From an uncultured Clostridia bacterium (GTDB taxonomy: Bacteria > Bacillota > Clostridia > TANB77 > CAG-508): a stretch of 44,793 bases of DNA. Below the pieces are notes generated by a model that worked only from the letters and a program-made list of their open reading frames with translations, had not been told where the DNA came from and did no database searches. The position numbers and the translations under genes are program-made. Below are positions 8,213 to 17,037 of the stretch, piece after piece. Location: assembly GCA_947589065.1 (NCBI GenBank), contig CANPZM010000009.1, forward strand, positions 1 through 44,793, given 5' to 3'. Numbering within the stretch: the stretch's first letter is position 1; each line of letters opens with the position of its first letter.

Positions 8213-8289
8213 TAGAATTTTTTGTGAAAAATAAAATAAATTCTAATTTTTTGAGTATTAAATTTGTTCATTTAGCAAATTTCTCAAAA
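8213..8289 (+). promoter_or_regulatory. Two overlapping stem-loops in the ftsA leader
   Basis: Stem 1: TAGAATTT (8213-8220) with AAATTCTA (8238-8245), followed by a T6 run (8247-8252). Stem 2: TTTTGAG (8249-8255) plus AAATTTG (8260-8266) pairing with contiguous CAAATTTCTCAAAA (8276-8289). Stem 2 takes up most of the T-run of stem 1. This could be a weak attenuator or chance folding in AT-rich DNA. Confidence 0.25.
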
Positions 8290-8385
8290 TGTTGATATGT
8301 ACTATTTGATGTAGAATGTTATAAAATATCAAAAGTAAGATTGTATATTTTATAAAAAAGATGTTGAAAAAATGGAGGAGTTATT

Positions 8386-9618
8386 TTGGCTGTAGGGGAT
8401 ATAATTGTTGGGATTGATATCGGTACTTCTAAGGTTAGTACAGTTGTCGGCAAAGTAAATAATTTCAAGCAAATAGAAATAATTTGTAATACTGATTATA
8501 AATGTCATGGGATTAGTAAAGGACAAATTATTGATGAGGATGGAATTTCTATTGCTATTTCTAAATCTATAAGAGATGCTGAAGAAATTGCAAATTTTAA
8601 AATCAATTCTGCTTATGTCACAATTCCAGGTAAATATATTAGTATAGTCCAAAATAGCGTAGTTAAAGAAATTAAGGATAGATTTGACGGTATTTCTTCT
8701 AAGGATGTTATATCTGCATTAAATACTGTAAGGGAAATAGATATACCAGAAGATCAGGAGTTAATAGATATTCTTCCAGATAAGTTTATTTTAGAGGATG
8801 GAAAAACTGTAGAAGATCCAACAGGAAGTTATTCTTCAAGTTTTACATTAATGGCTCAATTGATTTTAGCAAATAAAAATTATATAAAAAAAATTACGAA
8901 TATTTGCAAAAAGGCAGGAATTGATATTGATGGTATTGTTCCTATAACATTAGCTGAAAGAAATTTGGTTTTAGATTCTAATGAATTAAATGATAATATT
9001 ATGATTCTTGATGTTGGTGCTGGAAATACTGAAATTGGAATTTTTCATGGCTCAAGTTATATATATAGTAATACTTTACCACTTGGTGGAGATAGTGTGA
9101 CTAATGATATTGCGTATGTTTTAAATATTTCAAAAGAAGAAGCTGATAAATTAAAACGTCAATATGGTCTTGCATTAAAATCTTTTATAGATAATGATAC
9201 CAATATTATTTTAAATACATATAATGGTACTGATACAAGAAACAAGACAATTAAGAGTTCTGAGTTAATAGAAGTTATTGAGGCTAGAATAGAAGAAATA
9301 TTTTCTTTAATTAATAAGGAAATAACATTACAGGGATTAAAAAATAGTATAAATAATGTTATCTTGACTGGTGAGGGAATTTCTAATATAAGTAAAAGTG
9401 ATATGGCTGGTAAAATTATTTTGAATATTCCTGTTAAAGTTTCATCAACGAGGTTATTATCTACAGTTCAACCTGTATATAGGACAAGCTATGCTTTAGT
9501 TAGATATATTTCTTCACGACCTTTTGTAAAGAGAGTCTCAAGTACTATTGATACTAAGGCTGATAAGTCAGTTATAAAGACTGTTTTAGGTAAAGTTAGA
9601 GATTTCTTTTATTCATAA
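8386..9618 (+). CDS. ftsA: Cell division protein FtsA
   Basis: 410-residue actin-like ATPase that tethers FtsZ to the membrane. The phosphate-1 motif is VGIDIGTSKVSTVVG at the N-terminus, phosphate-2 is MILDVGAGNTEIGIF, and the adenosine motif is NVILTGEGISNI. Subdomain 1C (SHS2) fits residues about 85-165. The C-terminus ends in a short amphipathic helix, VLGKVRDFFYS, suited to membrane binding. The start is TTG, supported by GGAGG 7 nt upstream. ftsZ follows after 105 nt with no strong terminator between. A repeat-box promoter lies upstream. Confidence 0.93.
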   Translation: MAVGDIIVGIDIGTSKVSTVVGKVNNFKQIEIICNTDYKCHGISKGQIIDEDGISIAISKSIRDAEEIANFKINSAYVTIPGKYISIVQNSVVKEIKDRFDGISSKDVISALNTVREIDIPEDQELIDILPDKFILEDGKTVEDPTGSYSSSFTLMAQLILANKNYIKKITNICKKAGIDIDGIVPITLAERNLVLDSNELNDNIMILDVGAGNTEIGIFHGSSYIYSNTLPLGGDSVTNDIAYVLNISKEEADKLKRQYGLALKSFIDNDTNIILNTYNGTDTRNKTIKSSELIEVIEARIEEIFSLINKEITLQGLKNSINNVILTGEGISNISKSDMAGKIILNIPVKVSSTRLLSTVQPVYRTSYALVRYISSRPFVKRVSSTIDTKADKSVIKTVLGKVRDFFYS

Positions 9619-9723
9619 TAAAAGAAATGTTAATATGTTTTTAATTTTTATATTGATGGGAAATTTAAATTTTCTATCTAAATATACATTATATATATTT
9701 TAATTTGAAGGAGGAATCACCTT

Positions 9724-10839
9724 ATGATAATGGAAAATGAAGAAAACAACAATTACATGATGGATGGAACTGCTACAATTAAAGTAATTGGTGTTGGAGG
9801 TGCAGGAAACAATGCTGTAAATAGAATGATAGAGGCTGGAATAAAAAATGTAGAATTTATAGCAGTAAATACTGATAGACAAGCACTTCAATTGTCTAAG
9901 GCATCAACAAAAATCCAAATTGGAGAAAAATTAACAAGAGGTCTTGGTGCGGGAGCAAATCCTGATATTGGAACACAAGCAGCAGAAGAAAGTCGTACTG
10001 AATTGGCAGAAGCTTTAAGAGGTGCTGATATGGTTTTTGTTACTGCTGGTATGGGTGGAGGAACTGGAACTGGTGCTGCACCAATAGTTGCAGGAACTGC
10101 TAAAGAAATGGGAATTTTAACAATAGGTGTTGTTACTAAACCATTTACATTTGAAGGAAAAAAGAGATTATCTCAAGCTGAAAGAGGTATAGAAAATTTA
10201 AAGGGTAAAGTTGATACTTTAGTGGTAATTCCAAATGATAAATTATTACAAGTTATTGATAGAAAAACTTCAATAATAGAGGCATTTAGAATGGCTGATG
10301 ATGTTTTAAGACAAGGTGTTCAAGGTATTTCTGATTTAATAGCTGTACCTGGATTAATAAACCTAGACTTTGCTGATGTTAAAACAATTATGCTTGATAG
10401 AGGAATGGCTCATATGGGTATTGGTAGAGCTTCTGGTGAAAATAGAGCAGAAGATGCTGCAAAACAAGCTGTTCAAAGCCCATTACTTGAAACATCAATT
10501 GAAGGTGCAAGAGGAGTTATTATTAATATTACTGGTGGTAGTGATGTTGGATTACATGAAGCTAATACAGCTGCTGAACTTGTTCAACGCAGTGCTGATC
10601 CAGAAGCAAATATTATTTTTGGTTCTGTAACAGATGATTCTATGGGAGATGAAATTCAAATTACAGTTATTGCAACTGGATTTGAAAATGAAGATGAGAG
10701 AGATCATAGAGCTACTGATATAGTTAATAAAGCATGGGAGAGAAAAATGAATCCTACTACTACAACTGAGAGTGCTAGTATTGGAAGTGATGGATTAGAT
10801 ATACCTGCTTTTTTAAGAAAAAATAAAAATATGAAATAA
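9724..10839 (+). CDS. ftsZ: Cell division GTPase FtsZ
   Basis: 371-residue tubulin-like GTPase that forms the division ring. Nucleotide motifs: [12 protein letters not shown], the tubulin signature [10 protein letters not shown], and the catalytic T7-loop region with NLDFADVK. The C-terminal conserved peptide DIPAFLRKN, which binds FtsA and other partners, ends the protein after a short linker. AAGGAGG precedes the first ATG by 9 nt; a second ATG at 9730 is less well placed. A strong terminator follows at 10885. Confidence 0.97.
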   Translation: MIMENEENNNYMMDGTATIKVIGVGGAGNNAVNRMIEAGIKNVEFIAVNTDRQALQLSKASTKIQIGEKLTRGLGAGANPDIGTQAAEESRTELAEALRGADMVFVTAGMGGGTGTGAAPIVAGTAKEMGILTIGVVTKPFTFEGKKRLSQAERGIENLKGKVDTLVVIPNDKLLQVIDRKTSIIEAFRMADDVLRQGVQGISDLIAVPGLINLDFADVKTIMLDRGMAHMGIGRASGENRAEDAAKQAVQSPLLETSIEGARGVIINITGGSDVGLHEANTAAELVQRSADPEANIIFGSVTDDSMGDEIQITVIATGFENEDERDHRATDIVNKAWERKMNPTTTTESASIGSDGLDIPAFLRKNKNMK

Positions 10840-10884
10840 TATATCCATTATTGTCAAAGAAAATATATAGAGTGAATATTAGAG

Positions 10885-10925
10885 AGAAATAATCTATGTT
10901 TTGTAGATTATTTCTTTTTTTCTAC
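10885..10925 (+). terminator. Intrinsic terminator after ftsZ
   Basis: Perfect 12-bp stem AGAAATAATCTA/TAGATTATTTCT with a 7-nt loop, followed by a run of T. It separates ftsAZ from spoIIGA-sigE. Confidence 0.85.
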
Positions 10926-10932
10926 ATTAAGA

Positions 10933-10966
10933 TGTGACAAGTTTTTTATGACTTTTTCATTATAAT
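10933..10966 (+). promoter_or_regulatory. Candidate Spo0A-dependent promoter of spoIIGA-sigE
   Basis: A perfect TATAAT (10961-10966) is preceded by GTGACA (10934-10939) at an overlong 21-bp spacing. The B. subtilis spoIIG promoter also has an overlong 22-bp spacing and depends on Spo0A. TTGTCACA on the minus strand (10933-10940) matches the 0A box TTGTCRAA at 7 of 8 positions. This is inference from layout. Confidence 0.45.
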
Positions 10967-11031
10967 AAAAACAATCTAAATAGGAAGGAACAAATTTGCA
11001 AAGTTAATTGCTTTTTGATGGATTTGTAATT

Positions 11032-11860
11032 ATGACTATATATATTGATATGTTATTTATAGAAAATTTAATTATGAATTTAGCAATTATTTTATCAGAA
11101 TCAATTGTCTTAAATTTACATGAAAAATACTTTAGAAAATTTGTTGCAGGTGGTATTGGAGCTTTATTTTATATTTTAACTTTCGTGTTTACAAAATTGT
11201 ATTTAATTCAAGTTTTAGTTTGCTTAATTATTGTAAAAGTAGCTTTTAATCCTCCTAATTTAAAGGCTTTACTGAAGGAAGCTTTGTTATTTTATTTTAT
11301 TAGTTTTGTGTATGGTGGAATATCTTTTGCTTTAACAAATTTTTTGAACTTTGGAAAAATATGTATTATTAATGGTATCTTATTTACTAATTTTTCAGCG
11401 TTTATTATTCCAATTTCAATTTTTGTTGGAATATTTTTTATTTTAATAGTGTTAAGAAATAAGAAAAAACATATTTTCAAAGATATTGTTATAGGAACTG
11501 ATGTGGGTGAGGCTCAATTAAGGGTATTACTCGATACAGGAAATTTATTAAAAGAACCATACACAGGCAAACCTGTTATTATTGTGGAAAAAGATTCTTT
11601 AAAAACAGTTTTAAGTGGAGACATTATTGCAAATTTTAATGATATATTGAGTCGGAAAAAGAAATTTACCTTTAGGAATGTTTTTAATTCCATATAAAAG
11701 TATTGGAAATGCAAATAGTTTTTTATTAGGTTTTTTACCAAAGTATATTATTTTAAAGGATGACTTTAATAAGAAAAATATTGATTCTGTTATTGGCATA
11801 TGTAATGAAAACTTGAGTACAAACAAATATTATTCTGGAATTTTTGGATTACATTTTTAA
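11032..11860 (+). pseudogene. spoIIGA: SpoIIGA, pro-sigma-E protease, interrupted by a +1 frameshift
   Basis: SpoIIGA is a membrane aspartic protease of the sporulation septum that cleaves pro-sigma-E. The frame from ATG 11032 gives the family N-terminus MTIYIDMLFIENLIMN, five hydrophobic helices, and the catalytic DTGN (Asp168 in VLLDTGNLLKEP). It then stops at 11697 after SRKKKFTFRNVFNSI. In the next frame the expected C-terminus continues (LIPYKSIGNANSFLLGF, ending at 11860). Dropping one A from the A5 run at 11656-11660 joins both parts into 275 residues, close to family length. The TTG at 11008 is in frame but adds eight residues absent from the family pattern. Cause may be a base-call error, a programmed +1 shift or true mutation. 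sigE starts 14 nt after. Confidence 0.85.
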
Positions 11861-11873
11861 AGGGGGTAGTAAG

Positions 11874-12605
11874 ATGAATATATTAGAAATTTTGAAGGAT
11901 TTGTTTCGAAAGTTTAGCAAAAAAGACTTGGATGAATTACCGATATTTTATATTAATGGGAGTCAAACTTTACCACCGCCTTTGTCACCAGAAGAGGAAA
12001 ATGAAGTATTATCACGATTTTCAGCTGATGATAGTGAATCTAAACAAATTTTAGTAGAAAGAAATTTGAGATTAGTTGTTTACATTGCAAAAAAATTTGA
12101 AAATACAGGTGTTGATTTAGAAGATTTAATATCAATTGGCACAATTGGTCTTATGAAGGCAATAAATACTTTTAATATAGGTAAAAATATTAAACTTGCA
12201 ACATATGCTTCACGTTGTATTGAAAATGAAATTTTGATGTATTTACGAAGAAATAATAGATTAAAGGGAGAAGTGTCTATTGATGAACCTTTAAATCAAG
12301 ATAGGGATGGAAATGAATTGCTTCTTTCTGATATTTTGGGAACAGATGAGGATATTATTTATAAAGACTTAGAGGAGGAGGTTGATTATAAACTTTTAAA
12401 AATTGCTATTTCTAAACTTACTGATAAAGAAAAATATATTATGAATTTACGTTTTGGATTGGAGGGATATAAAGAGAAAACTCAAAAGGAAGTGGCAGAT
12501 ATGCTTGGTATTTCACAGAGTTATATTTCTAGATTAGAGAAAAAAATAATGATAAAAATGAGAAAAGAAATTTCAAGTAAAACCCGGATAATGCTTGAAA
12601 TATAA
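11874..12605 (+). CDS. sigE: RNA polymerase sigma-E precursor (early mother-cell sporulation sigma factor)
   Basis: 243 residues, the length of pro-sigma-E. Region 2 spans [36 protein letters not shown] to the -10 recognition helix around [19 protein letters not shown]; region 4 is the C-terminal helix-turn-helix with [20 protein letters not shown]. The N-terminal 25-30 residues form the pro-peptide removed by SpoIIGA. The ATG at 11874 is preceded by AAAGGGGG; the in-frame ATG at 11844 lies inside the end of spoIIGA. No sigG follows, unlike B. subtilis and many Clostridia. Expected to be activated in the mother cell after septation. Confidence 0.93.
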   Translation: MNILEILKDLFRKFSKKDLDELPIFYINGSQTLPPPLSPEEENEVLSRFSADDSESKQILVERNLRLVVYIAKKFENTGVDLEDLISIGTIGLMKAINTFNIGKNIKLATYASRCIENEILMYLRRNNRLKGEVSIDEPLNQDRDGNELLLSDILGTDEDIIYKDLEEEVDYKLLKIAISKLTDKEKYIMNLRFGLEGYKEKTQKEVADMLGISQSYISRLEKKIMIKMRKEISSKTRIMLEI

Positions 12606-12641
12606 CTTGTATAATCGTAAAAAAATATGATTTTTGTAATT

Positions 12642-12669
12642 ACATAAATATTATATTTTGTCATACATT
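12642..12669 (+). promoter_or_regulatory. Candidate sigma-E promoter
   Basis: CATACATT (12662-12669) fits the sigma-E -10 consensus CATACANT exactly. ACATAAAT (12642-12649) is a partial -35 match at 12-bp spacing. The gene at 12746 would be the target. Confidence 0.4.
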
Positions 12670-12745
12670 TTAATAAGAATTTTGAAAGTATAAAAATTTT
12701 ATGTTTTTGTTTGATTTTATTTTAAAAGAGGGGAACGAGATTTTT

Positions 12746-13345
12746 ATGAAAAAAAGAATTTTTATTATTTGTATGATTTTTTTATCTTTAATTTTATTTT
12801 TTATTAGTTATAAATTTTTCATTGTTGGTAATAATAAAAGTATCGAAAACATTAGTGAAATTGATGATTTTATTTTAAGTATTGGAAATTATGAAATTGA
12901 AGCAAATGTAACGATTTATAGTAATAAAAATTCAAATACATATAGTTTGAAACAGAAAAAACAAGATGATTATCAAAAACAGGAAATTGTTGATAATGAA
13001 GGAAATGGTTTAGTTATTGAAAATTCTAAGAATAGAGTGGTAATTAAAAATACTAAATTATCTCTTGAGGAAGTTTTTGATAATTATGAGGATATAGCAA
13101 AAGATATTGTTGGTTTTGATGCATTTGTAGCTGATTATAAAAATTTACCAGATGAGAGAAAAATTAGCGAAGATGAAAAATACTATATTGTATTTGTGAA
13201 AAATAAAAGTGGAAAAAATAAATATAATTATGGTAAAACTTTGTTTATTAATAAACAAAGTGGTATTCCAGAAAAAATTGAGGTAACAGATGTAAACAAT
13301 AATAGGACTGCAATCATAGAATATAGTAGGTTTCAAATATTATAA
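12746..13345 (+). CDS. Membrane-anchored LolA-fold-like protein, possibly GerS-related
   Basis: 199 residues. An N-terminal membrane helix (about residues 4-26) is followed by an extracellular domain rich in beta strands, with ANVTIYSNKNSNTYSLKQ early and LFINKQSGIPEKIEV and TAIIEYSRFQI at the end. That pattern resembles the LolA-like fold of clostridial GerS-type proteins. No lipobox cysteine is visible, unlike true GerS. The ATG at 12746 is preferred because MKKRIF begins a normal signal-anchor and GAGGGG lies upstream; the frame is open from 12701. Position right after sigE and the candidate sigma-E promoter hint at a mother-cell role. Family assignment is tentative. Confidence 0.65.
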   Translation: MKKRIFIICMIFLSLILFFISYKFFIVGNNKSIENISEIDDFILSIGNYEIEANVTIYSNKNSNTYSLKQKKQDDYQKQEIVDNEGNGLVIENSKNRVVIKNTKLSLEEVFDNYEDIAKDIVGFDAFVADYKNLPDERKISEDEKYYIVFVKNKSGKNKYNYGKTLFINKQSGIPEKIEVTDVNNNRTAIIEYSRFQIL

Positions 13346-13432
13346 TTTTTCTAAATAAAGATAACTGAATTTCTAATATTAAAATATGATAATTTACAAA
13401 TTCGATATATAGAATTATTAGGAGTGATTAAT

Positions 13433-13786
13433 ATGGTAATCAAAAGAGGAGATATGTTCTATGCTGATTTAAGTCCAGTAGTTGGTTCAGAACAAGGAGG
13501 AATTAGACCTGTTTTAATTATTCAGAATGATACTGGAAACAAGTATAGTCCTACTGTAATTGCTGCTGCTATTACTTCTCAGGTAGGAAAGAATAAATTA
13601 CCTACTCATATTGAAATTGAGTCTAAAGATGTTGGATTAAAATCTGATTCTGTAGTATTGGCTGAACAGATTAGAACGATTGATAAAAGTAGATTAAAAG
13701 AAAAGATTGGTCATATTGATGATGAAAAAATTATGGGAAGGATAAATAGTGCGATAGGTATTAGTTTTGGATTGGCTAATGATTAA
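13433..13786 (+). CDS. mazF: MazF/NdoA (EndoA) endoribonuclease toxin
   Basis: 117-residue PemK/MazF toxin, an mRNA interferase. The sequence [20 protein letters not shown], then [15 protein letters not shown] and [13 protein letters not shown], closely follows B. subtilis EndoA, including the conserved Arg (GIRP) and Thr (AAIT) of the active site. The ATG at 13433 has AGGAGTG upstream. No antitoxin-like frame is present in the 87 nt before it or right after it, so this is a solitary MazF unless the antitoxin is elsewhere. Confidence 0.92.
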   Translation: MVIKRGDMFYADLSPVVGSEQGGIRPVLIIQNDTGNKYSPTVIAAAITSQVGKNKLPTHIEIESKDVGLKSDSVVLAEQIRTIDKSRLKEKIGHIDDEKIMGRINSAIGISFGLAND

Positions 13787-13815
13787 ATTTAGATAAAAGA
13801 AGGTTGAATGTTGGC

Positions 13816-14487
13816 ATGAATATTAATAATAGATTGATTGCACTTATTTATAGATTAGCCGCTTTTTGTTTAGGCTTTTTTTCTATAATGTATGATTTTG
13901 GTATTTTTTCAGGGAAAATAAAAGCTATTAATTTTTTATATTTTACTATATTAAGTAATATTTGCTGTGTTGGATTATTTTTATCCTTAATTATTGTTAC
14001 AATTAAGGATATTTTAAAGCAAGGAATTCACGGGTGTAGTACAATTTCACATCATATAAAAGGTGAGATAATGATTTCTATTATTCTTACAATGACGGTA
14101 TATCATTTTATTTTGGTTCCTTATGCTTTGAAACAAAATCCATATCAAAGTTTTAAGGTAATTGATATTATTTTACATTATTTAATGCCAACACTAACTA
14201 TTTTTGATTGGTTATTGTTTGATCAGAAAAGACAATTTAAATGGTTTGATCCATTAATTTGGATTATTGGTCCGTATTTATATGTGATTTTTGTATTTAT
14301 ACAGTCAAGATTTGATATTTCAGCAAGGATAGAGGCGAATATTGGGAGATATGTTTATGCTTTTTTAGATGTAAATTTATTGGGAAATGTAAATGTATTT
14401 CTTAATATTTTAAGTTTGACAGTTGCTTTTGTTATTGTTGGATATATTATTTATGGAATTGATAGAATAAAATTGAAGAGTAGTTAG
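13816..14487 (+). CDS. Pr6Pr-family integral membrane protein
   Basis: About 223 residues with six predicted membrane helices. The pattern NFLYFTILSNICCVGLF in helix 2, YHFILVP in helix 3, and a short loop with HYLMPTLTIFDWLLF match the Pr6Pr (FAR-17a/AIG1-like) family of bacterial six-helix proteins of unknown function. ATG 13816 is chosen over the TTG at 13804, which directly abuts the AGAAGG site. It follows mazF by 29 nt and may be cotranscribed; a terminator follows at 14508. Confidence 0.75.
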   Translation: MNINNRLIALIYRLAAFCLGFFSIMYDFGIFSGKIKAINFLYFTILSNICCVGLFLSLIIVTIKDILKQGIHGCSTISHHIKGEIMISIILTMTVYHFILVPYALKQNPYQSFKVIDIILHYLMPTLTIFDWLLFDQKRQFKWFDPLIWIIGPYLYVIFVFIQSRFDISARIEANIGRYVYAFLDVNLLGNVNVFLNILSLTVAFVIVGYIIYGIDRIKLKSS

Positions 14488-14507
14488 TAAAAGTAGAAAA
14501 ATTAAAA

Positions 14508-14546
14508 TAACCCCAAAATGTTAGACATTTTAGGGCTATTTTTTAG
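14508..14546. terminator. Bidirectional terminator between the Pr6Pr gene and lemA
   Basis: A 14-bp nearly perfect stem (TAACCCCAAAATGT with ACATTTTAGGGCTA), ending in T6 on the plus strand and TTATTTTAATTTT on the minus strand. It serves the two convergent genes. Confidence 0.8.
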
Positions 14547-14568
14547 CTTAGCGAGATTTGTTCAATTT

Positions 14569-15102
14569 TTATAAATCGATTTTTACATTTTCAGATTTAC
14601 CTGGTTCTAATTCAAATAGTTCAGCTTTTTTGAAACCAAAACATGCAGCAATTATATTTTTTGGAAATGTTTGAATAGAAGTATTGTAATTTGTTACATC
14701 CATATTGTATAATCTTCTGGCTGCTTGAAGCTGATCTTCTACTTTAGTTAGATTTTTTTGTAAATTTAGAAAGTTTTCACTTGCTTTTAAATCTGGATAA
14801 TTTTCAGCTAATAAAATAACGTTATTTATTTTATTATTTAATTCTGATGCTTTACTTAATTCTTTAGTTTGATTATATTCTGCTCTTAGTTTAGTAATTG
14901 TTTCAAATAATTCCTTTTCATGTTTTGCATATCCTTTAACTGTTTCAACTAAATTTGGAATTAAATCAAATCTTTGTGTTAAATATACATCAATTGTTGA
15001 ACGTGTTTGTTTTACTGAATTTTTTTGCTTAATAAGACTGTTATACATTGCTAAAATTATTACAATAACAGCGATTAAAATTATAATTGGAATTGGTGTC
15101 AT
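14569..15102 (-). CDS. lemA: LemA family protein
   Basis: 177 residues. One N-terminal membrane helix (PIPIIILIAVIVIILAMYN) precedes the LemA helical domain with YLTQRFDLIPNLVETVKGYAKHEKELFE, LLAENYPDLKASENFLNLQ and the tail region with NIIAACFGFKKAELFE. Function of LemA is not settled. The gene is last of a three-gene operon with two DUF3137 proteins, a pairing common in bacteria, 12 nt after the second. AAGGAG precedes ATG. Confidence 0.93.
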   Translation of the reverse strand: MTPIPIIILIAVIVIILAMYNSLIKQKNSVKQTRSTIDVYLTQRFDLIPNLVETVKGYAKHEKELFETITKLRAEYNQTKELSKASELNNKINNVILLAENYPDLKASENFLNLQKNLTKVEDQLQAARRLYNMDVTNYNTSIQTFPKNIIAACFGFKKAELFELEPGKSENVKIDL

Positions 15103-15114
15103 AGTATTTCTCCT

Positions 15115-16089
15115 TTATAAAATTTTTTCATTAATTATATGATTTATCATTTTGTTTAGAGTATATGTAGAATCTAGTGTTTCATAATATTTTTTTAGTG
15201 TATTATAATCTGTTGAATTATCTTGAAGGAGTTCCCAAAACATAGGAGGAAAATATACTCTTGTATATAATAGATTATCTTTTATGGTAAAATCAAAAAC
15301 TATATTATCTTTTGTTCTAAGATTAATAAAATTATTCATTATATCAGCGGTAAAAATTTGCATTGCTACTAATCTATTATTTGTGTATACATTAAAATAT
15401 TTTTCGAATTCACTTGAATCCATGCTCATTAAAGTTTCATCTGGTGCGTGATTAGTAAATAAACTGTCTATACGAAGCTTAATACTACAATTCAAATTCT
15501 TAGGAAGCTGAAGTATTGAAAAAAATCCTTCAAAATCTATTTTGTCTCCGTGATCATTGTCAGGAATATATGTGCATACATTACCAATATTAATATTTAT
15601 TATATCATCAATTTGACCATAAATACAATTTTCAGAAGTATATTTATGATAATGTTCAAATTCGGCATTGTCATAATCAGCTTGCTGTATTGACTGTTCA
15701 TCTGTAAAAACTAAATTTGGATTATATTCTTTTACTAGAGTAGAAAGAATATCTTTATTATAATCCTTTTTGTACGTTGGATTTATTTTTTTCAGGCTAA
15801 TAGCTAATATAATTCCTATGGTATATGATATTACTGTAACTACTAGTTCTAATTTATCTAATACGAATAGTGCAATCATATATATGGGATTTTTAAATAA
15901 TTCAGGATTACTAAATCCCCACATACCCAAAATAGCCATAAATGTATATATAAAAGGTGCTATTGCGAATGGAAGTACAAAAAGAATTACTATTAATATT
16001 GATTTTTTTCTTCTTTTTATATCAACATATTTGTCATTGATAGGATATTTTGACTCTAATGTTTTATATATTGTATCAAAATCTTTCAT
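15115..16089 (-). CDS. DUF3137 membrane protein, copy 2
   Basis: 324 residues. Two membrane helices near the N-terminus (about 30-55 and 75-100) are followed by a cytoplasmic or surface domain. It is a paralogue of the next gene upstream: both begin MKDFDTIY and share NDAEF/DNAEF, a G-x-I-D segment and the stretch MDSxEFEKYFxxYTNxR. DUF3137 is linked to LemA by repeated neighbourhood but has no proven function. Spacing to lemA is 12 nt. Confidence 0.8.
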   Translation of the reverse strand: MKDFDTIYKTLESKYPINDKYVDIKRRKKSILIVILFVLPFAIAPFIYTFMAILGMWGFSNPELFKNPIYMIALFVLDKLELVVTVISYTIGIILAISLKKINPTYKKDYNKDILSTLVKEYNPNLVFTDEQSIQQADYDNAEFEHYHKYTSENCIYGQIDDIININIGNVCTYIPDNDHGDKIDFEGFFSILQLPKNLNCSIKLRIDSLFTNHAPDETLMSMDSSEFEKYFNVYTNNRLVAMQIFTADIMNNFINLRTKDNIVFDFTIKDNLLYTRVYFPPMFWELLQDNSTDYNTLKKYYETLDSTYTLNKMINHIINEKIL

Positions 16090-16112
16090 TATTAGTTTTA
16101 CTTATTCCTTTC

Positions 16113-17000
16113 TTATAAATTTTTTTCATTTAATGTATAGTATATTTTTTTATTTAGAGTACATATAAAGTCTAAAAATGTATAATATTTTTTTAAAGTA
16201 TTGTAGTTGAATATGTTTGAAAATATTGAAGTTTCAAACATGTCGGAACAATGTATTCTAATATATAAATAATTGTTTTTTAGTGTAAATTCAAATTTAA
16301 TTTTATTTTGTTGTCTAAAGGTAATTAAGTAGTCCATTATATCTGATGTTAGAATACGCATTGTTAAAATTCTATCATTTGTGTATATATCAAAATATTT
16401 TTCAAATTCCTGTGAATCCATATGCATTAATTCTTTATTTGGTATAAATTTTCCAAGTAGTCCTTTATCTGAATGTATTTTGATTCTACTATTTATGTTT
16501 TGAGGTAATTTTGCGGTTGAGAATAGACCTCTAAATATGGTTGAATATGTTGTGTTTCCATCATTATCAGTACTTACAACATATGTTTGTACATCACCCA
16601 TTTCAAAGCTTATTGTACCATCGATTTTTCCACTAATATAATCGTTTGCAGTAAATTTATCATAAGGTTCAAATTCTGCGTCATTATATAATAGTCTACT
16701 AATTGTCATATCAGCATTAAATGTTAAGTTTTCATCGTAATTTTTAACTAATTCACTAATGACCGTATTTTTATAACTTTTTTTTAATCTTGAAATAGAT
16801 TTAGATAATACTATAACTCCTATAACAATACATAAAAAGGCTGGTAATAACATCAAAATTGAGATGTAGAAACTTAGGATAAAAAATATTATAGTTATTA
16901 CTGCAAAAATTATAAATGTATTTATGTTCTTTTTTCTTTCAGTGTCTATATTGGAATATTTTGTTTTTAATTCATTATATATCGTGTCAAAATCTTTCAT
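16113..17000 (-). CDS. DUF3137 membrane protein, copy 1
   Basis: 295 residues, first gene of the operon. Two adjacent membrane helices (about residues 28-68) precede the domain with LLYNDAEFEPYDKFTANDYISG, a beta-rich middle and HMDSQEFEKYFDIYTNDR. GAGGAG lies upstream of ATG, and a near-consensus promoter is at 17038-17066. The tandem duplication with the next gene has diverged strongly, mostly in the N-terminal membrane part. Confidence 0.8.
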   Translation of the reverse strand: MKDFDTIYNELKTKYSNIDTERKKNINTFIIFAVITIIFFILSFYISILMLLPAFLCIVIGVIVLSKSISRLKKSYKNTVISELVKNYDENLTFNADMTISRLLYNDAEFEPYDKFTANDYISGKIDGTISFEMGDVQTYVVSTDNDGNTTYSTIFRGLFSTAKLPQNINSRIKIHSDKGLLGKFIPNKELMHMDSQEFEKYFDIYTNDRILTMRILTSDIMDYLITFRQQNKIKFEFTLKNNYLYIRIHCSDMFETSIFSNIFNYNTLKKYYTFLDFICTLNKKIYYTLNEKNL

Positions 17001-17037
17001 TTTTACCTAACTCCTCATTTTTCTGTTTATATTATTA

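Larger units (their letters stand above)
7955..8385. other. 431-bp intergenic region upstream of ftsA
   Basis: No gene is seen. From left: a weak hairpin of CACTTTTT/AAAAAGTG type near 8040-8070, the 11-bp-period repeats at 8096-8123, the ftsA promoter at 8142-8170, and a roughly 210-nt leader with two stem-loops at 8213-8289. The leader also holds a 9-codon frame starting with the ATG at about 8178, without a good ribosome site. Confidence 0.5.

Noticed and set aside
10370..10630. 86-codon plus-strand frame inside ftsZ
   Set aside because: Out-of-frame reading within a highly conserved gene; leucine-rich shadow product.
11646..11700. Programmed -1 frameshift in spoIIGA
   Set aside because: The A AAA AAG-like stretch would suit -1 slippage, but the conserved tail lies in the +1 frame.
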